Source of the DNA: Paenibacillus spiritus
GTDB lineage: Bacteria; Bacillota; Bacilli; Paenibacillales; Paenibacillaceae
DNA length: 64,000 nt
Direction of reading: 5' to 3'
Assembly (NCBI RefSeq): GCF_008710135.1
Contig: NZ_VYKK01000012.1
Span: forward strand, 62,001-126,000
A program made the position numbers and the translations under genes. Positions within the stretch are counted from its first letter, which is position 1. Every line of letters starts with the position of its first letter. The notes under the pieces are model-generated. The model had not been told where the DNA came from and searched no databases. It saw only the letters and a list, made by a program, of their open reading frames with translations. Positions 7,083 to 16,160 of the stretch are shown piece after piece.

Positions 7083-10000
7083 TCAGAAGTTCACCTGGAA
7101 ATTCGTAAGGGTAAGTGTACCGGCCTTTACGGTTTCGCCCGTTCCGGCATAGACCTTGAATTGAATGCCTCTGACATCGGTTGCGCTGTCCAGAACCGCC
7201 TGATTGACCCAGCCGGTCTTGGCGGATTTCCAGATCGGAGCATTGAAATCATAGACGACGTCGACGGATCGGCCCGGAGCGATAATTCGCTCGATTGCCG
7301 TATCGCCCTTAACCTGGCCGCCGGTCTCCTGCCAGACCCAGCCGCCTCCGGTGCGCAGGACAAGCGATACATGGATGGCGCTCGTTCCGGTATTGGTCAG
7401 CGTGGCGGAGAGGCTGCCGTACTTGGACCAGTCATCCCCAACGCCCAGTCCGGGCTTCGTTTCGGTGGAGATACCGGCCGCTACCGTATCGCTGAGCACG
7501 TTCGAATAATTGACATAGAGCGACTCCCCGGTCAGACCGGCGGACACGTTCCCGGTAAAAGAGCTTTCAGCCAGATTCCACGGGTAGAAGCTTGCCGTCT
7601 TGGGCCGGTTCATCTCGGCAATGGTCGAGGCGTAGGCGTCGGCGGGCAGATCAAAGCGTATGGTGTGCAGCTGGATGCTGCCCGCCAGTCCTCCGCTGCC
7701 GCTCTGGACCCGGATAATGATCCGGTTCACCTTTTTGTTGGTCAGGCCGGTCAGCGGGACGGTAGCCAGAATCGTGCTTTTTGCCGGAATTTTGATGTAA
7801 TTGCCCAGCTCTACCCATTTCCAGTCCCCGTCTTTAACAATCGGCTGCACCTGAATTTCGGCGGCGTTAGGGTTGGTCAGCACCAGGTTCATAGTCTTGT
7901 AGCCGCTCCAGTCTTCGCCCGGAACCGGATCGAGCTGGAAGGCGGGATAGTTCTCGGTCTGCAAATTAAAAGTCATATTGAGGCCGCCATTCCCCAGCGG
8001 CGACAGGGCGGCAACCGTTGGAGCTGCCGGCTTGTCGGCTCCGTTGATACCGACGTACCAGGTTGAGTAGCGGGCGATGAGCCCCGGATCAATGGTCCCT
8101 GCATTGCTCGGGTCGCCGGTCGTGACCTTAACGGCATTGCTGGCGGCCGATTCGTTCCCGGCATCGTCTATAGCTTTAACCGTGAACGTATAGGCGGTCT
8201 TGCCCGTGAGACCGGATAAGGTATAGCTCGTTGCGGCACTGGTGGCTTTGAGTATGCCGTCCACGTAGATCCGGTATCCGGCGACGCCCACATTGTCCGT
8301 CGAAGCCGACCAGCTCAGAGCGGCGGTCGTGATGGACGGGATAACGGTGAGGGCGGTTGGAGCCGAAGGAGCGGTTTTGTCGTTGCTGTCCGGCGTTTTG
8401 ACTTTCACCGCATTGCTGGCGGAAGACAGATTGCCGGCGGCATCGACCGCTTTTACAGTAAAAGTGTATTCCGTGTTGGCCTTGAGTCCGCTTACCGAAG
8501 CGCCGGTTGTCGGGCTGATCTGAACCAGTGTCCCGTCCTGGTAGACATTGTAGCCGGACACCCCCGTATTGTCCGTTGAGGCGGCCCAGCTCAGCGTGAC
8601 ACTGGAGAATGAAGCGGCCGTTCCGGCCAGGTTCGCCGGAGCGGTCGGAGGCTGCGTATCGGTCGGCTGATCGAACACGCTGCTTGGCTTGGAGGTGTTC
8701 TTAATGCCGTAAGGGCCATTGATAATGGCATTGCCCTGCTCCGTATAGCTGGTTCCCGCCCAGTCGGCGGACATATCCAGATATTCCAGACCGGAACCGT
8801 TGCCCTTCCACGACCATCCGAGATAACCGACGCCCTTCTCCTGCGCATAGCTCATGATGGTGGCTTCGTCCACGTCTCCGTTGGTGTGGCGGATGCCGAA
8901 TTCGCCGATGACCAGAGCCAGATTTTTGTTCAGGACGCTATCCATATTGCTCTTGACGGTTGCCGCATCTTTGCCTGCATATTCATACATGTGGATGGAG
9001 AACATGGTATTCTTCAGCGGGTCGGAGTTCAAGACTTGCGTGCCGTAATCGACGATGGACTGCGGGTACTGTCCCCAGCCTGCGCCGTCGACCATAATCG
9101 TATTCTTGATTCCCGCGCTTCTGAGCTTGGGAATGACCGAGGTATACCCGTTCGCCCAGCCGGCGCCGTTCCATGTGCCGTACCATTCATTGGCGATGTT
9201 CAGGATAACGGTCTTCTCCTTGCCGATGAGCGCGCTCTTCATCTCGATCCAGTAATTCGCGATATTGTTGAGAACCGTTTCGTTGTCGGAGCCGGTTCCG
9301 TCATGAACTTCAACGATGACAACCAGCTTATTCTGTTCGCACAAGGTAATCAGGCTCTGCAACGTGGACAAGGAGTCCTTGGTCCACTGCTGCCCGTCGG
9401 AGAGAACCAGCCGGACGGTGTTGGCGCCCGTCTTGGCGATGGCCGGAATAGCTGTAGCTTCCTGGCCTTTGTACCAAGTATAAGCGTGGTTAATTCCGCG
9501 CATCACGAACGGCTTGCCGTTGGCGTCGTACAGCGTCGTCCCCTGGATATAGAAGCCTGAAGCGGCGGAATTATCGGAGGCGGTCGTCACCTGAAGCGCG
9601 GAGCTGGCCGCGGACACATTGCCTGCCGCGTCCCGCGCTTTGACCGTGAAGGTGTAGGCCGTGCCGGCCTTCAAGCCGGTAACGGTAAAGCCGGGCGATG
9701 CGCTGGTTCCGGCCAGCGCCGACCCGTTGTAGATGTCATAGCCGGTAACGCCGACATTGTCGGTAGAGGCCGTCCAAGCTAGGCTTGCGCTGGTCGCGGT
9801 TTTGGACGGGCTGGTCAGGTTCGTCGGCGCCGTCGGCGCAGTCGTATCCGCCGAAGAGGCCGTAATCAGGGTGAATTTCCACTTCTGCTGCGGGTTTCCG
9901 TTATCGGTCCACTGCTGGACATTGGCTCCGTCCGAGGTGGAGCCGCCGGCGACATCCAGCGCCTTGCCGCTGACCTGCGAGATTAACTTGTAGTAGCCGC

Positions 10001-10778
10001 CGCCGACATCGGCAATCTTCCACTTTTGCGCAGCGCTTCCGTTATCGGTCCATTGCCGCACGTTGGCTCCGTCCGCGGTGGAGGAATCGGCAACGTCCAG
10101 CGCCTTGCCGCTGGATTGGGCAATGAGCTTGTAGTACCCGCCGCCGACATCCGTAACTCTCCACTTCTGCTGGGCGTTTCCGTTGTCCGACCACTGCTGG
10201 ACGTTGGCGCCGTCAGCGGAGGAGCCGCCCTGCACATCCAGATTCTTGCCGCTGTGCTGAGCGGTCAGCTTATAGACGGCGCCGGAAGTTATCCCGCTGC
10301 CGACGGGAGCGCCCCCGCTGGAATAGACTTCAAAATCCCATAAGGAATAGCCGTAAGACGTTGCGCGCTGCGTGCCGTACATTCTGACATACCGGGCACT
10401 CTGGGAGGCAAAGGAGATATTGTCAATGCCACCGTCCCCGGATGTCGTGGAGTAGACGGTGGTCCATTTCTGATTGTCGGTGGAGAGCTGAATCTGATAA
10501 GCCTTGGCGTAGGCGACCTCCCAGTTCAGCTTCACGCCTTCCACCGGAGTCGCACTTCCCAGATCGACGCTGATCCACTGCGGATCGGAATAACTGGAAG
10601 ACCAGCGGGTGGAGGAATTGCCGTCAACAGCCATAGCAGGAGTCTTGGAGGAGTCTTCTGTCGAGCTTGCCGCAGCCGTTCGGCCCAGGGCGGCATCGGT
10701 TGCAGCGCTTACATGGTTCTGCGGGAAGAACGCGACCAACAAGCATATACACAAGAGCAGGGATAATGCCTTCTTCAA
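7083..10778 (-). CDS. Secreted multidomain GH5 beta-mannanase-like glycoside hydrolase
   Basis: 1231 residues. Order: Sec signal peptide (1-25), F5/8 type C / CBM32-like domain (about 30-152), ricin-B/CBM13-like trefoil with three QxW-type repeats (166-305), fibronectin III (312-400), GH5 catalytic domain (407-700), two more fibronectin III domains (714-800 and 808-892), then two beta-rich probable carbohydrate-binding modules (900-1231). In the GH5 domain the acid/base is E531 in NIANEWYG and the nucleophile E626 in VIGEFGIRH; these motifs and the 'GINHAYTWY' start fit subfamily 8 endo-1,4-beta-mannanases. The start is TTG with AGGAGG 9 bases upstream. It is single-gene, with a strong cre box upstream. 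Substrate (mannan) is inferred from family. Confidence 0.92.
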   Translation of the reverse strand: MKKALSLLLCICLLVAFFPQNHVSAATDAALGRTAAASSTEDSSKTPAMAVDGNSSTRWSSSYSDPQWISVDLGSATPVEGVKLNWEVAYAKAYQIQLSTDNQKWTTVYSTTSGDGGIDNISFASQSARYVRMYGTQRATSYGYSLWDFEVYSSGGAPVGSGITSGAVYKLTAQHSGKNLDVQGGSSADGANVQQWSDNGNAQQKWRVTDVGGGYYKLIAQSSGKALDVADSSTADGANVRQWTDNGSAAQKWKIADVGGGYYKLISQVSGKALDVAGGSTSDGANVQQWTDNGNPQQKWKFTLITASSADTTAPTAPTNLTSPSKTATSASLAWTASTDNVGVTGYDIYNGSALAGTSASPGFTVTGLKAGTAYTFTVKARDAAGNVSAASSALQVTTASDNSAASGFYIQGTTLYDANGKPFVMRGINHAYTWYKGQEATAIPAIAKTGANTVRLVLSDGQQWTKDSLSTLQSLITLCEQNKLVVIVEVHDGTGSDNETVLNNIANYWIEMKSALIGKEKTVILNIANEWYGTWNGAGWANGYTSVIPKLRSAGIKNTIMVDGAGWGQYPQSIVDYGTQVLNSDPLKNTMFSIHMYEYAGKDAATVKSNMDSVLNKNLALVIGEFGIRHTNGDVDEATIMSYAQEKGVGYLGWSWKGNGSGLEYLDMSADWAGTSYTEQGNAIINGPYGIKNTSKPSSVFDQPTDTQPPTAPANLAGTAASFSSVTLSWAASTDNTGVSGYNVYQDGTLVQISPTTGASVSGLKANTEYTFTVKAVDAAGNLSSASNAVKVKTPDSNDKTAPSAPTALTVIPSITTAALSWSASTDNVGVAGYRIYVDGILKATSAATSYTLSGLTGKTAYTFTVKAIDDAGNESAASNAVKVTTGDPSNAGTIDPGLIARYSTWYVGINGADKPAAPTVAALSPLGNGGLNMTFNLQTENYPAFQLDPVPGEDWSGYKTMNLVLTNPNAAEIQVQPIVKDGDWKWVELGNYIKIPAKSTILATVPLTGLTNKKVNRIIIRVQSGSGGLAGSIQLHTIRFDLPADAYASTIAEMNRPKTASFYPWNLAESSFTGNVSAGLTGESLYVNYSNVLSDTVAAGISTETKPGLGVGDDWSKYGSLSATLTNTGTSAIHVSLVLRTGGGWVWQETGGQVKGDTAIERIIAPGRSVDVVYDFNAPIWKSAKTGWVNQAVLDSATDVRGIQFKVYAGTGETVKAGTLTLTNFQVNF

Positions 10779-10868
10779 AATTCCAACCTCCTAAGGTTAT
10801 GAGATTCCATGCAGCAGATCTTCTTCGCCTTCGTCTGCGCGGACGGTTCCTCCCTTCGGGCATTATAG

Positions 10869-10882
10869 TGAAAGCGCTCTCT
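10869..10882. promoter_or_regulatory. cre box (CcpA site) upstream of the mannanase gene
   Basis: TGAAAGCGCTCTCT matches the cre consensus TGNAANCGNTNNCA in every defined position except the last base. It lies about 90 bp upstream of the TTG start of the GH5 gene in the gene-free stretch 10779-11141, where CcpA would be expected to repress a polysaccharide-degrading enzyme. In the rest of this gap I see a small palindrome at 11042-11058 and the AraC gene terminator, but no convincing -35/-10 pair. Confidence 0.65.
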
Positions 10883-11076
10883 ATTGTGCATGGAACAAGA
10901 GAGAGGGGGCCATGGAGCAGGCTTGAATTATCCATTTGTCTCCAATAAATCGATCATATTTGCAGATTGTTGCACCGGTCAATTGTTCGAATGACATAGC
11001 CCAATAATGTTATATAAAAACAAAATTGGGCAAGCGAAGAAGGACAAGACCTGTCCTTATTTATCTGGATGAACGC

Positions 11077-11108
11077 AAAAAAAGCCGGCCGTCATCAACG
11101 GCATCGGC
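11077..11108 (-). terminator. Rho-independent terminator of the AraC-family gene
   Basis: On the minus strand, a GC-rich imperfect stem (GCCGATGCCG ... GACGGCCGGC, loop TTGAT) is followed directly by TTTTTTT. It lies 35 bp after the stop of the AraC-family regulator gene and isolates it from the mannanase gene promoter. Confidence 0.8.
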
Positions 11109-11141
11109 TGCGAATGGAGAGAAGGCGGGACGTGGTGCCCG

Positions 11142-11972
11142 TCACCGGTTACGCTCCCGGTAAGCCCGGGGCGAGAGACCTCTTACCCGCTTGAACATGC
11201 GGGAGAACAACAGAGAATCGCGGTAGCCGACCGAGCGGGCGATCTCCCCGACGGTGCAGTCGGTACGGATCAGCAGATCGGCCGCCTTCGCCATCCGGTA
11301 GTCCAGCAGATACTGACGGGGCGGAACCCCGGTCTCGCGCTTGAACAGCGCCGACAAGTACTTGCGGTCCAGCTGAAGCTGCTCGGCCATCTGCTCGACC
11401 GAAATATCCTCGCAATAATGGGCATGCAGATAGCGCAGCGAGTCGGCAACATGTGCATTGGTCCGGCGGGAGCCGCTAAGGCCGGTCTCTCGGGCGGGCA
11501 TCGTTCGCACCAGGGCGGCCAGGAACTCGTAGAGCCGGCCCATCAGCAGCAGATCGGCGGCTTCTCCGGCCCGCGCATCTTCGTTCAGCCGCTCGTACAG
11601 CTCCTCCATCGGCTCGCCGTCCGCCGGAAAGACGGGTTCGGCCGGCGTAAGCGAGGTGCGGGCCAGCAATTCCTCCGCCCTTGATCCGGTAAAGGCGATC
11701 CAGGAATACAGCCAGGGCTGCCCCCGGTCCGCCTCGTAATAGACCTTCTGGTGCGGATACGTGAGAAAGGCTTGGCCTGCTTCCAGCCTGCGGGTCTGGC
11801 CGGCGGCCTGCAGAACGCCCCTTCCTCCGTGGATGAAGTGGATTTTGTAGTAGTCGCGGACGCCCGGTCCGAAAGCGTGTCCGGGAGAACATTGTTCCCG
11901 GCCCCAGAAGAGGAGATGGAGCTCGGGCTCGGAGCGGGAAGGCGGATCGGGGTTGTAATGAAAGATAGCCAT
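11142..11972 (-). CDS. AraC-family transcriptional regulator
   Basis: 276 residues. The N-terminal half (about 1-160) is an AraC-type cupin sensor domain ('YYKIHFIHGGRGVLQ', 'FLTYPHQKVYYEAD', 'PWLYSWIAFTGS'), which in this group often binds a sugar. The C-terminal double helix-turn-helix spans about 175-275 ('ISVEQMAEQLQLDRKYLSALFKRE', 'IARSVGYRDSLLFSRMFKR', 'LSPRAYR'). I chose ATG at 11972 because GGAGG lies 8 bases before it; the open frame extends further upstream to 12119 without a comparable site. It sits directly upstream of, and on the same strand as, the mannanase gene but has its own terminator. It is a plausible regulator of that gene; this is inference. Confidence 0.92.
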   Translation of the reverse strand: MAIFHYNPDPPSRSEPELHLLFWGREQCSPGHAFGPGVRDYYKIHFIHGGRGVLQAAGQTRRLEAGQAFLTYPHQKVYYEADRGQPWLYSWIAFTGSRAEELLARTSLTPAEPVFPADGEPMEELYERLNEDARAGEAADLLLMGRLYEFLAALVRTMPARETGLSGSRRTNAHVADSLRYLHAHYCEDISVEQMAEQLQLDRKYLSALFKRETGVPPRQYLLDYRMAKAADLLIRTDCTVGEIARSVGYRDSLLFSRMFKRVRGLSPRAYRERNR

Positions 11973-12279
11973 GCCAAGAACCTCCATATCAAGCCGTGTT
12001 ACAGATTCGAGAGATGAGATACCTTCAGTATAAAGCATCCTTCCCGCGGCCGGAATGCCTGATTTAGAGGCGGATTTCTGGAAATCTCTTAAGGCGCTCT
12101 CTATCTTTTCCTGTTTCAAAATGGATCGTTTGGGTTCTTGCCGCAGAAATCCGGGCAGATGGTTTCGATCGGAATCCTGTGGTTAATTAGGCAATGTAGC
12201 CGATCACGTGCACCAAGTTCACAACCGTGCATCAAGTTCGAATTTGCAACTTTACAAAAATCTGAAGGAGGTAATTGAA
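11973..12279. other. Intergenic region between divergent regulator and stress genes
   Basis: This 307-bp stretch separates the AraC gene (minus) from the YsnF-like stress gene (plus). I see the two ribosome sites at its edges and open frames that only extend the flanking genes, but no clear hairpin, repeat or convincing promoter of any sigma class. In particular I could not assign a sigma-B promoter for the stress gene. Confidence 0.5.
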
Positions 12280-13404
12280 ATGAACAAACGTATCGTAGGC
12301 GTATTTACATCGGAGCATGAGGCTTCTTCGGCCATTGAGCAACTGAAGAAACAGGGATTCCGGACTGAGGATATTTCGGTTATAGCCCGGAATAAGGATG
12401 ATATGGAGAACATCAGCGAACATACCGGAACTATGGCGCCGGAAGGCGTTGCTTCCGGCGCAGCAACAGGCGGCATTCTCGGCGGCCTTACCGGACTGCT
12501 GGCGGGGCTGGGAGCCTTGGCGATTCCGGGAATCGGGCCGATTCTGGCGGCAGGTCCTATCGCAGCGACGCTGGCAGGCGCTGCTGTAGGTGCCGGAACG
12601 GGCGGCCTTGTCGGCGGTCTGATCGGACTCGGCATTCCGGAAGAAGAGGCTGAAGCCTATGACCGCTATGTCGATGAAGGCCGCATCCTGGTTATGGTTG
12701 ATGCCGATACGGCGAAGGAGAGCGAGATTTACAGTGTCTTCCGCAGCCATGGTTCGCTGAACAGCAGCTATTATGAAGACGAGGTAAAGGGGACGGAAGC
12801 CGACCATTCGGTGAGAGATTCGGTCGATGCCGTATTCAACGGCTCCTCGCTGGATAACCGCAGCAATCCCGGACTGGATACGGTAAATTCGGGAGCAGTT
12901 GGAGCGGCTTCCCATCTGAGTACGTCAGCAACCGGAACGGCTGTGCCGGATCATGCCCGTACGGATCTTGGTGTAACGTCCGAGGCGGATGCGGACAGCG
13001 CCCGCAAGCTCCGGCTGCGCGAAGAGCAGCTTGATGTGTCCAAGAACAAGGTCCAGACCGGCGAAGTGTCGATCCATAAGGAAGTCATTGAAGAGCAGAA
13101 GACGATCCACGTGCCGGTTACGCATGAAGAGGTAGTAATCGAGCGCCGCGCGGTAACCGACGAGACCGGCGCGGGTCCGATCGGCCAGGATGAGACGATC
13201 CGCATTCCGGTGAGCGAGGAGCGCGTCGAAGTCAACAAGAATACGGTAGTTACCGGCGAAGTCGATGTGCACAAGCGCGAGGTTCAGGAGACCGAGCAGG
13301 TGCAGGATACGGTTCGCCGGGAAGAAGCGAGAATCGACCGGACAGGGGACGCGAGATTAACCGACCGTGCGGCCGATACTGATCCGCTTCGCCGCAATCG
13401 GTAA
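12280..13404 (+). CDS. YsnF-like general stress protein (glycine-zipper plus DUF2382)
   Basis: 374 residues. The N-terminal part (1-65, MNKRIVGVFTSEHEASSAIEQL) resembles the general stress protein 17M / YflT-type domain. A glycine- and alanine-rich hydrophobic stretch (about 52-120) follows and probably associates with membrane. After a low-complexity linker comes a DUF2382 domain (about 245-355) with the repeating 'VPVTHEEVVIERR' and 'IPVSEERVEVNKN' pattern seen in B. subtilis YsnF, a general stress protein. The ATG at 12280 follows GAAGGAGG; an upstream in-frame ATG at 12208 lacks a site. It is monocistronic and ends in a terminator that overlaps the convergent germination gene. Molecular function is unknown. 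Confidence 0.9.
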   Translation: MNKRIVGVFTSEHEASSAIEQLKKQGFRTEDISVIARNKDDMENISEHTGTMAPEGVASGAATGGILGGLTGLLAGLGALAIPGIGPILAAGPIAATLAGAAVGAGTGGLVGGLIGLGIPEEEAEAYDRYVDEGRILVMVDADTAKESEIYSVFRSHGSLNSSYYEDEVKGTEADHSVRDSVDAVFNGSSLDNRSNPGLDTVNSGAVGAASHLSTSATGTAVPDHARTDLGVTSEADADSARKLRLREEQLDVSKNKVQTGEVSIHKEVIEEQKTIHVPVTHEEVVIERRAVTDETGAGPIGQDETIRIPVSEERVEVNKNTVVTGEVDVHKREVQETEQVQDTVRREEARIDRTGDARLTDRAADTDPLRRNR

Positions 13405-13473
13405 GACTGCGCCGCCGTTGCTGAACGGCGCTGCCTCCGGCTGATACGGCTCCGCCAATCGCCGGATACGAAT

Positions 13474-13513
13474 AAGGCCTCAAGCCCGCTCAGGCGGTGC
13501 TTGGGGCCTTTTT
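13474..13513. terminator. Shared terminator between stress gene and germination operon
   Basis: AAGGCCTCAAGC at 13474-13485 pairs with GCTTGGGGCCTT at 13499-13510, with TTT following on the plus strand and TTATTCG on the minus strand. It lies at the convergent ends of the stress gene and the last germination gene and overlaps the latter's stop codon (13490-13492). Confidence 0.75.
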
Positions 13514-14629
13514 GCGCTGCGGGCCGTTCTTCTTCTTCTTCTTCTTGGCGCTGCGGCGAATGAGGGAGATGAACAGGAGCAGCAGGGGAATCGCAAGCTG
13601 GAACAGCATGTCGATCTTCAGGCTGGGGCCGAGTCCGATCGCGATATGCTGCGTGTAGTTCCGCTCGATGAAGGAGCTTGCGTAGATCAGGAAGCCGAAG
13701 AAGAAGATCCAAGCAGAGCTTCTTATTCCGCTCAAGTAGGCCAATCCGCGCACGGCGCAGAGGTAGAACAGCATCATCTTCATTGTAATGCCGATGAAGA
13801 TGAGAAAGGTCACCATAATGTCCAGCCGTTCGATGAACCCGAGCGCGGTCAGCGTCCGGACCGAGTTCAGGAACGGCAGCTCTCTGCTGGTTGCAAGAGC
13901 CGGACCGAGTACGGCCAGGTTGAGGGCGTTCATGAAGACAAGGAAGAGACTGACGGCGATATAGCCGGTGATCGTCTCCGGGGCGGATGAGCCCGGCTTG
14001 CCGCGAAGATGCCAGAGCATCAGGAAGACGAGCATCTGACCGAACGGAAAAGAGATCGTGTCCGGCAGAGCGGCTTGGAGAACCGGCTTAAGCCCGTTCT
14101 CCAACACGGGAGCAAGCCGCGCAAAATCTGTACACCGGGTGGCGACCAGCAGGAGAATCAGCAGGGCATAGGAGATGATCACCAGCGGAAGCAGCAGCTC
14201 GGGAAGACGGAAGACAATCTCCGTCCCTTTGGCAATCGCATAGGCTGCCGTCAAGACAAAGAGGAACATGGTGATTGCCATCGGGCTGTTGGGCAGCAGC
14301 GTCAGTTTCGTCAGTTCTCCAAGGTCGCGGACGTTGCGCATGGCTTCGTAGGCAAAATAGAAGCAGTAGACAAATCCGGCAATCCGGCCGGCAATCCGGC
14401 CGAATCCGCTCTCCAGCATCTGCATCAGATGCCGGCCGGGATACAGACGCTGAAGGGCAAGCAGGGCCAGCAGCAGAAGGAAGCCGGCGGCGGAGCCGAT
14501 CAGGAGGGCAAGCCAGGCATCCTGCCGGGCCTTGCCGCCCAGAAGGAACATCGGGGTGCTGCCGACCTCGAACAGCACGACCATGAAGCCAATCTGCAGC
14601 GGAGAGAGGCGGTTGCTGGAGCTGGTCAT
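13490..14629 (-). CDS. GerB-family spore germination permease (second B subunit)
   Basis: 379-residue integral membrane protein with about ten membrane segments, of the GerAB/endospore germination permease family in the amino acid-polyamine-organocation superfamily. Typical marks: N-terminal 'LSPLQIGFMVVLFEVGSTPMF' segment, 'PLVIISYALLIL' and a charged lysine-rich tail (KKKKKK). B subunits form the germinant-binding, transporter-like part of a receptor in the spore inner membrane. This is the last gene of the operon, and its ATG directly follows the TAA of the small membrane protein gene (TAAATG). The operon already has another B gene, so this one could allow an alternative receptor assembly. 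Confidence 0.93.
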   Translation of the reverse strand: MTSSSNRLSPLQIGFMVVLFEVGSTPMFLLGGKARQDAWLALLIGSAAGFLLLLALLALQRLYPGRHLMQMLESGFGRIAGRIAGFVYCFYFAYEAMRNVRDLGELTKLTLLPNSPMAITMFLFVLTAAYAIAKGTEIVFRLPELLLPLVIISYALLILLLVATRCTDFARLAPVLENGLKPVLQAALPDTISFPFGQMLVFLMLWHLRGKPGSSAPETITGYIAVSLFLVFMNALNLAVLGPALATSRELPFLNSVRTLTALGFIERLDIMVTFLIFIGITMKMMLFYLCAVRGLAYLSGIRSSAWIFFFGFLIYASSFIERNYTQHIAIGLGPSLKIDMLFQLAIPLLLLFISLIRRSAKKKKKKNGPQRKKAPSTA

Positions 14630-14869
14630 TTAGGATTCTCCTCCCAGCCATTGAAATAGAGCATGACCCACAGGCTCAAAGCCGATCAGGTACAGGGACG
14701 ACAAGCTCATTCGGGGCCACCCGAGCTTGGCGGATACCGCAAGGTAGAGGCTCCAGCCGAGCAGTCCGGCATACAGCAGCCGGCGCAAGCCCGAGCCGCT
14801 TCCCCTGATTCTGCGGCTGCCTCCAGCCAGAAGGGCCAGGTACCCCAGAATTAGAAGTGCAATGGTCAT
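14630..14869 (-). CDS. Small two-helix membrane protein, likely germination receptor D subunit
   Basis: 79 residues: membrane segment at about 1-17, an arginine-rich loop (GSRRIRGSGSGLRR), a second segment at about 31-50, and a mildly hydrophobic C-terminus. It sits 10 bases after the C-subunit gene, with AGAGGT before its ATG, and abuts the next B gene. Small two-helix 'D' proteins of about 60-80 residues are known from gerA-type operons in Bacillus and modulate receptor function. Position, length and topology agree with that; sequence similarity is too weak for me to judge. It could otherwise be a lineage-specific accessory protein. Confidence 0.65.
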   Translation of the reverse strand: MTIALLILGYLALLAGGSRRIRGSGSGLRRLLYAGLLGWSLYLAVSAKLGWPRMSLSSLYLIGFEPVGHALFQWLGGES

Positions 14870-14879
14870 GGCGTACCTC

Positions 14880-16160
14880 TCAGTCCTGATTTTCGACGGC
14901 TTTGAACGACTTGTTGCTCAGGCCGATCCGTTCGATCTTCATGGTGACCTTCAGACGCAGCTCAATATCCCGAAAGACGTCTTCCCATCGCCCTTCAGCC
15001 TTGATCTGTTTCCAGCGGCGGGGGTCCTCCCGGTGAATCAGAGTGGCGAATTCCGTCACATCGGCATTCATGCGATGTACGCTTCGCCAGGAGCGCTGAA
15101 CAATTTTCAGCACGTTGGCTTCAATGGCCTGTTCCATCCGGGCGATGGAGCGCTCTTTGCCGAGATTCACATCGCTGCCGATTTCCGACAGGTAGCCGCC
15201 GGCCTTGATGGAGACATTCATTACGTAATGATCCTTATCCCAGACGGGATGGACGGTCGTCGTGCTGTGCTGGATCGAGAAGGACGAGTCGTCGTTCGGC
15301 AGATCTGGCAGAGAGGGGAAGGAGATATTGGTCATTTGAACGCGGTTACGCAGGAAGGACAGCCCCAGCGCCTCCGGCTGTGACAGCCAGCCGATGAACC
15401 GGTCTTTCTTCAGGATGGCAAGTCTGCCGAAAGTAAGCCGGGAGGGCAGATCCGTCTGGCTGACTTCATCCGTCTTGTCCATTTTCTTGCCGCCGCTCAG
15501 CAGAATTTCGGGAACGGCCGCGCAGTTGGAGTCGGAGAAGAGAGCCATCGCCAGCTCGAACATTCGGATGCCGGGATAATAGGAAGCCAGCTTGCTCTCC
15601 TGCTCGATCATGAGCTGGATGCCGGCCCCCTGATTCTTGCTTAGCTGCATGAGCTGATCGAGAATGCGGCCGGCCTCGCCGTCCGTAATGAACACATAAA
15701 CCGTCTCCCGCGCATCCGGCTTGCGGAGAAAGAGATCGACAAGCTGGGCGATGCCTTTCTCCTGCGCGAGCTTGTTGCTGAGGATAACCACTCTGGAATG
15801 GCTCAGGAACAATTGGCGGGTACTGGTCAGATTGGTCTTCTCCATCGCTTCCATAATCGTGGGCCCGCTGACCCGGAAGGTGACGAACGGCGGAGAGCTG
15901 CTGCTTCCCGCGCCGCTGCCCCCCGTACCGCTGGCTCCCGATGAAGGGTTGATGATCTGATAGGTGCCTACAAATTGATTGTTCTCCCAGTCGTAGGCCG
16001 ACCCCGAGGCAATGCCGAGCTCGCTCAATTCCCGGTCGTCCCAGCAGCCGCCAAGCGGCGTCAGAAGCAGGAGAGCGAGTCCCAGGCGGACGCCGGCCCG
16101 CAGAACCGCGCTTGGTTCTCTGCCGCCAGCTTCGGTTCCGGTTCGGTCTGTGCTTCGCAT
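14880..16160 (-). CDS. GerC-family spore germination lipoprotein
   Basis: 426 residues. Lipoprotein signal with a lipobox ending at C39 (LGGC), followed by WDDRELSELG, the hallmark start of mature Ger(x)C proteins ('CWdxrEl'). The rest shows the usual three-part C-subunit architecture, ending in a region with 'LGKERSIARMEQAIEANVLKIVQR'. It anchors on the outer face of the spore inner membrane in the germinant receptor. ATG at 16160 follows AAAGGAGGAG and overlaps the TAA of the upstream B gene (TAATG). The in-frame extension to 16319 is inside the B gene and is not translated. Confidence 0.95.
   Translation of the reverse strand: MRSTDRTGTEAGGREPSAVLRAGVRLGLALLLLTPLGGCWDDRELSELGIASGSAYDWENNQFVGTYQIINPSSGASGTGGSGAGSSSSPPFVTFRVSGPTIMEAMEKTNLTSTRQLFLSHSRVVILSNKLAQEKGIAQLVDLFLRKPDARETVYVFITDGEAGRILDQLMQLSKNQGAGIQLMIEQESKLASYYPGIRMFELAMALFSDSNCAAVPEILLSGGKKMDKTDEVSQTDLPSRLTFGRLAILKKDRFIGWLSQPEALGLSFLRNRVQMTNISFPSLPDLPNDDSSFSIQHSTTTVHPVWDKDHYVMNVSIKAGGYLSEIGSDVNLGKERSIARMEQAIEANVLKIVQRSWRSVHRMNADVTEFATLIHREDPRRWKQIKAEGRWEDVFRDIELRLKVTMKIERIGLSNKSFKAVENQD

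Noticed and set aside
11042-11058. AGGACA/TGTCCT palindrome as terminator of the mannanase promoter region
   Set aside because: Six-bp stem without a T tract; too weak to call.
12241-12279. Sigma-B promoter for the YsnF-like gene
   Set aside because: No GTTT/GGGTAT pair at 12-14 bp spacing was found upstream.
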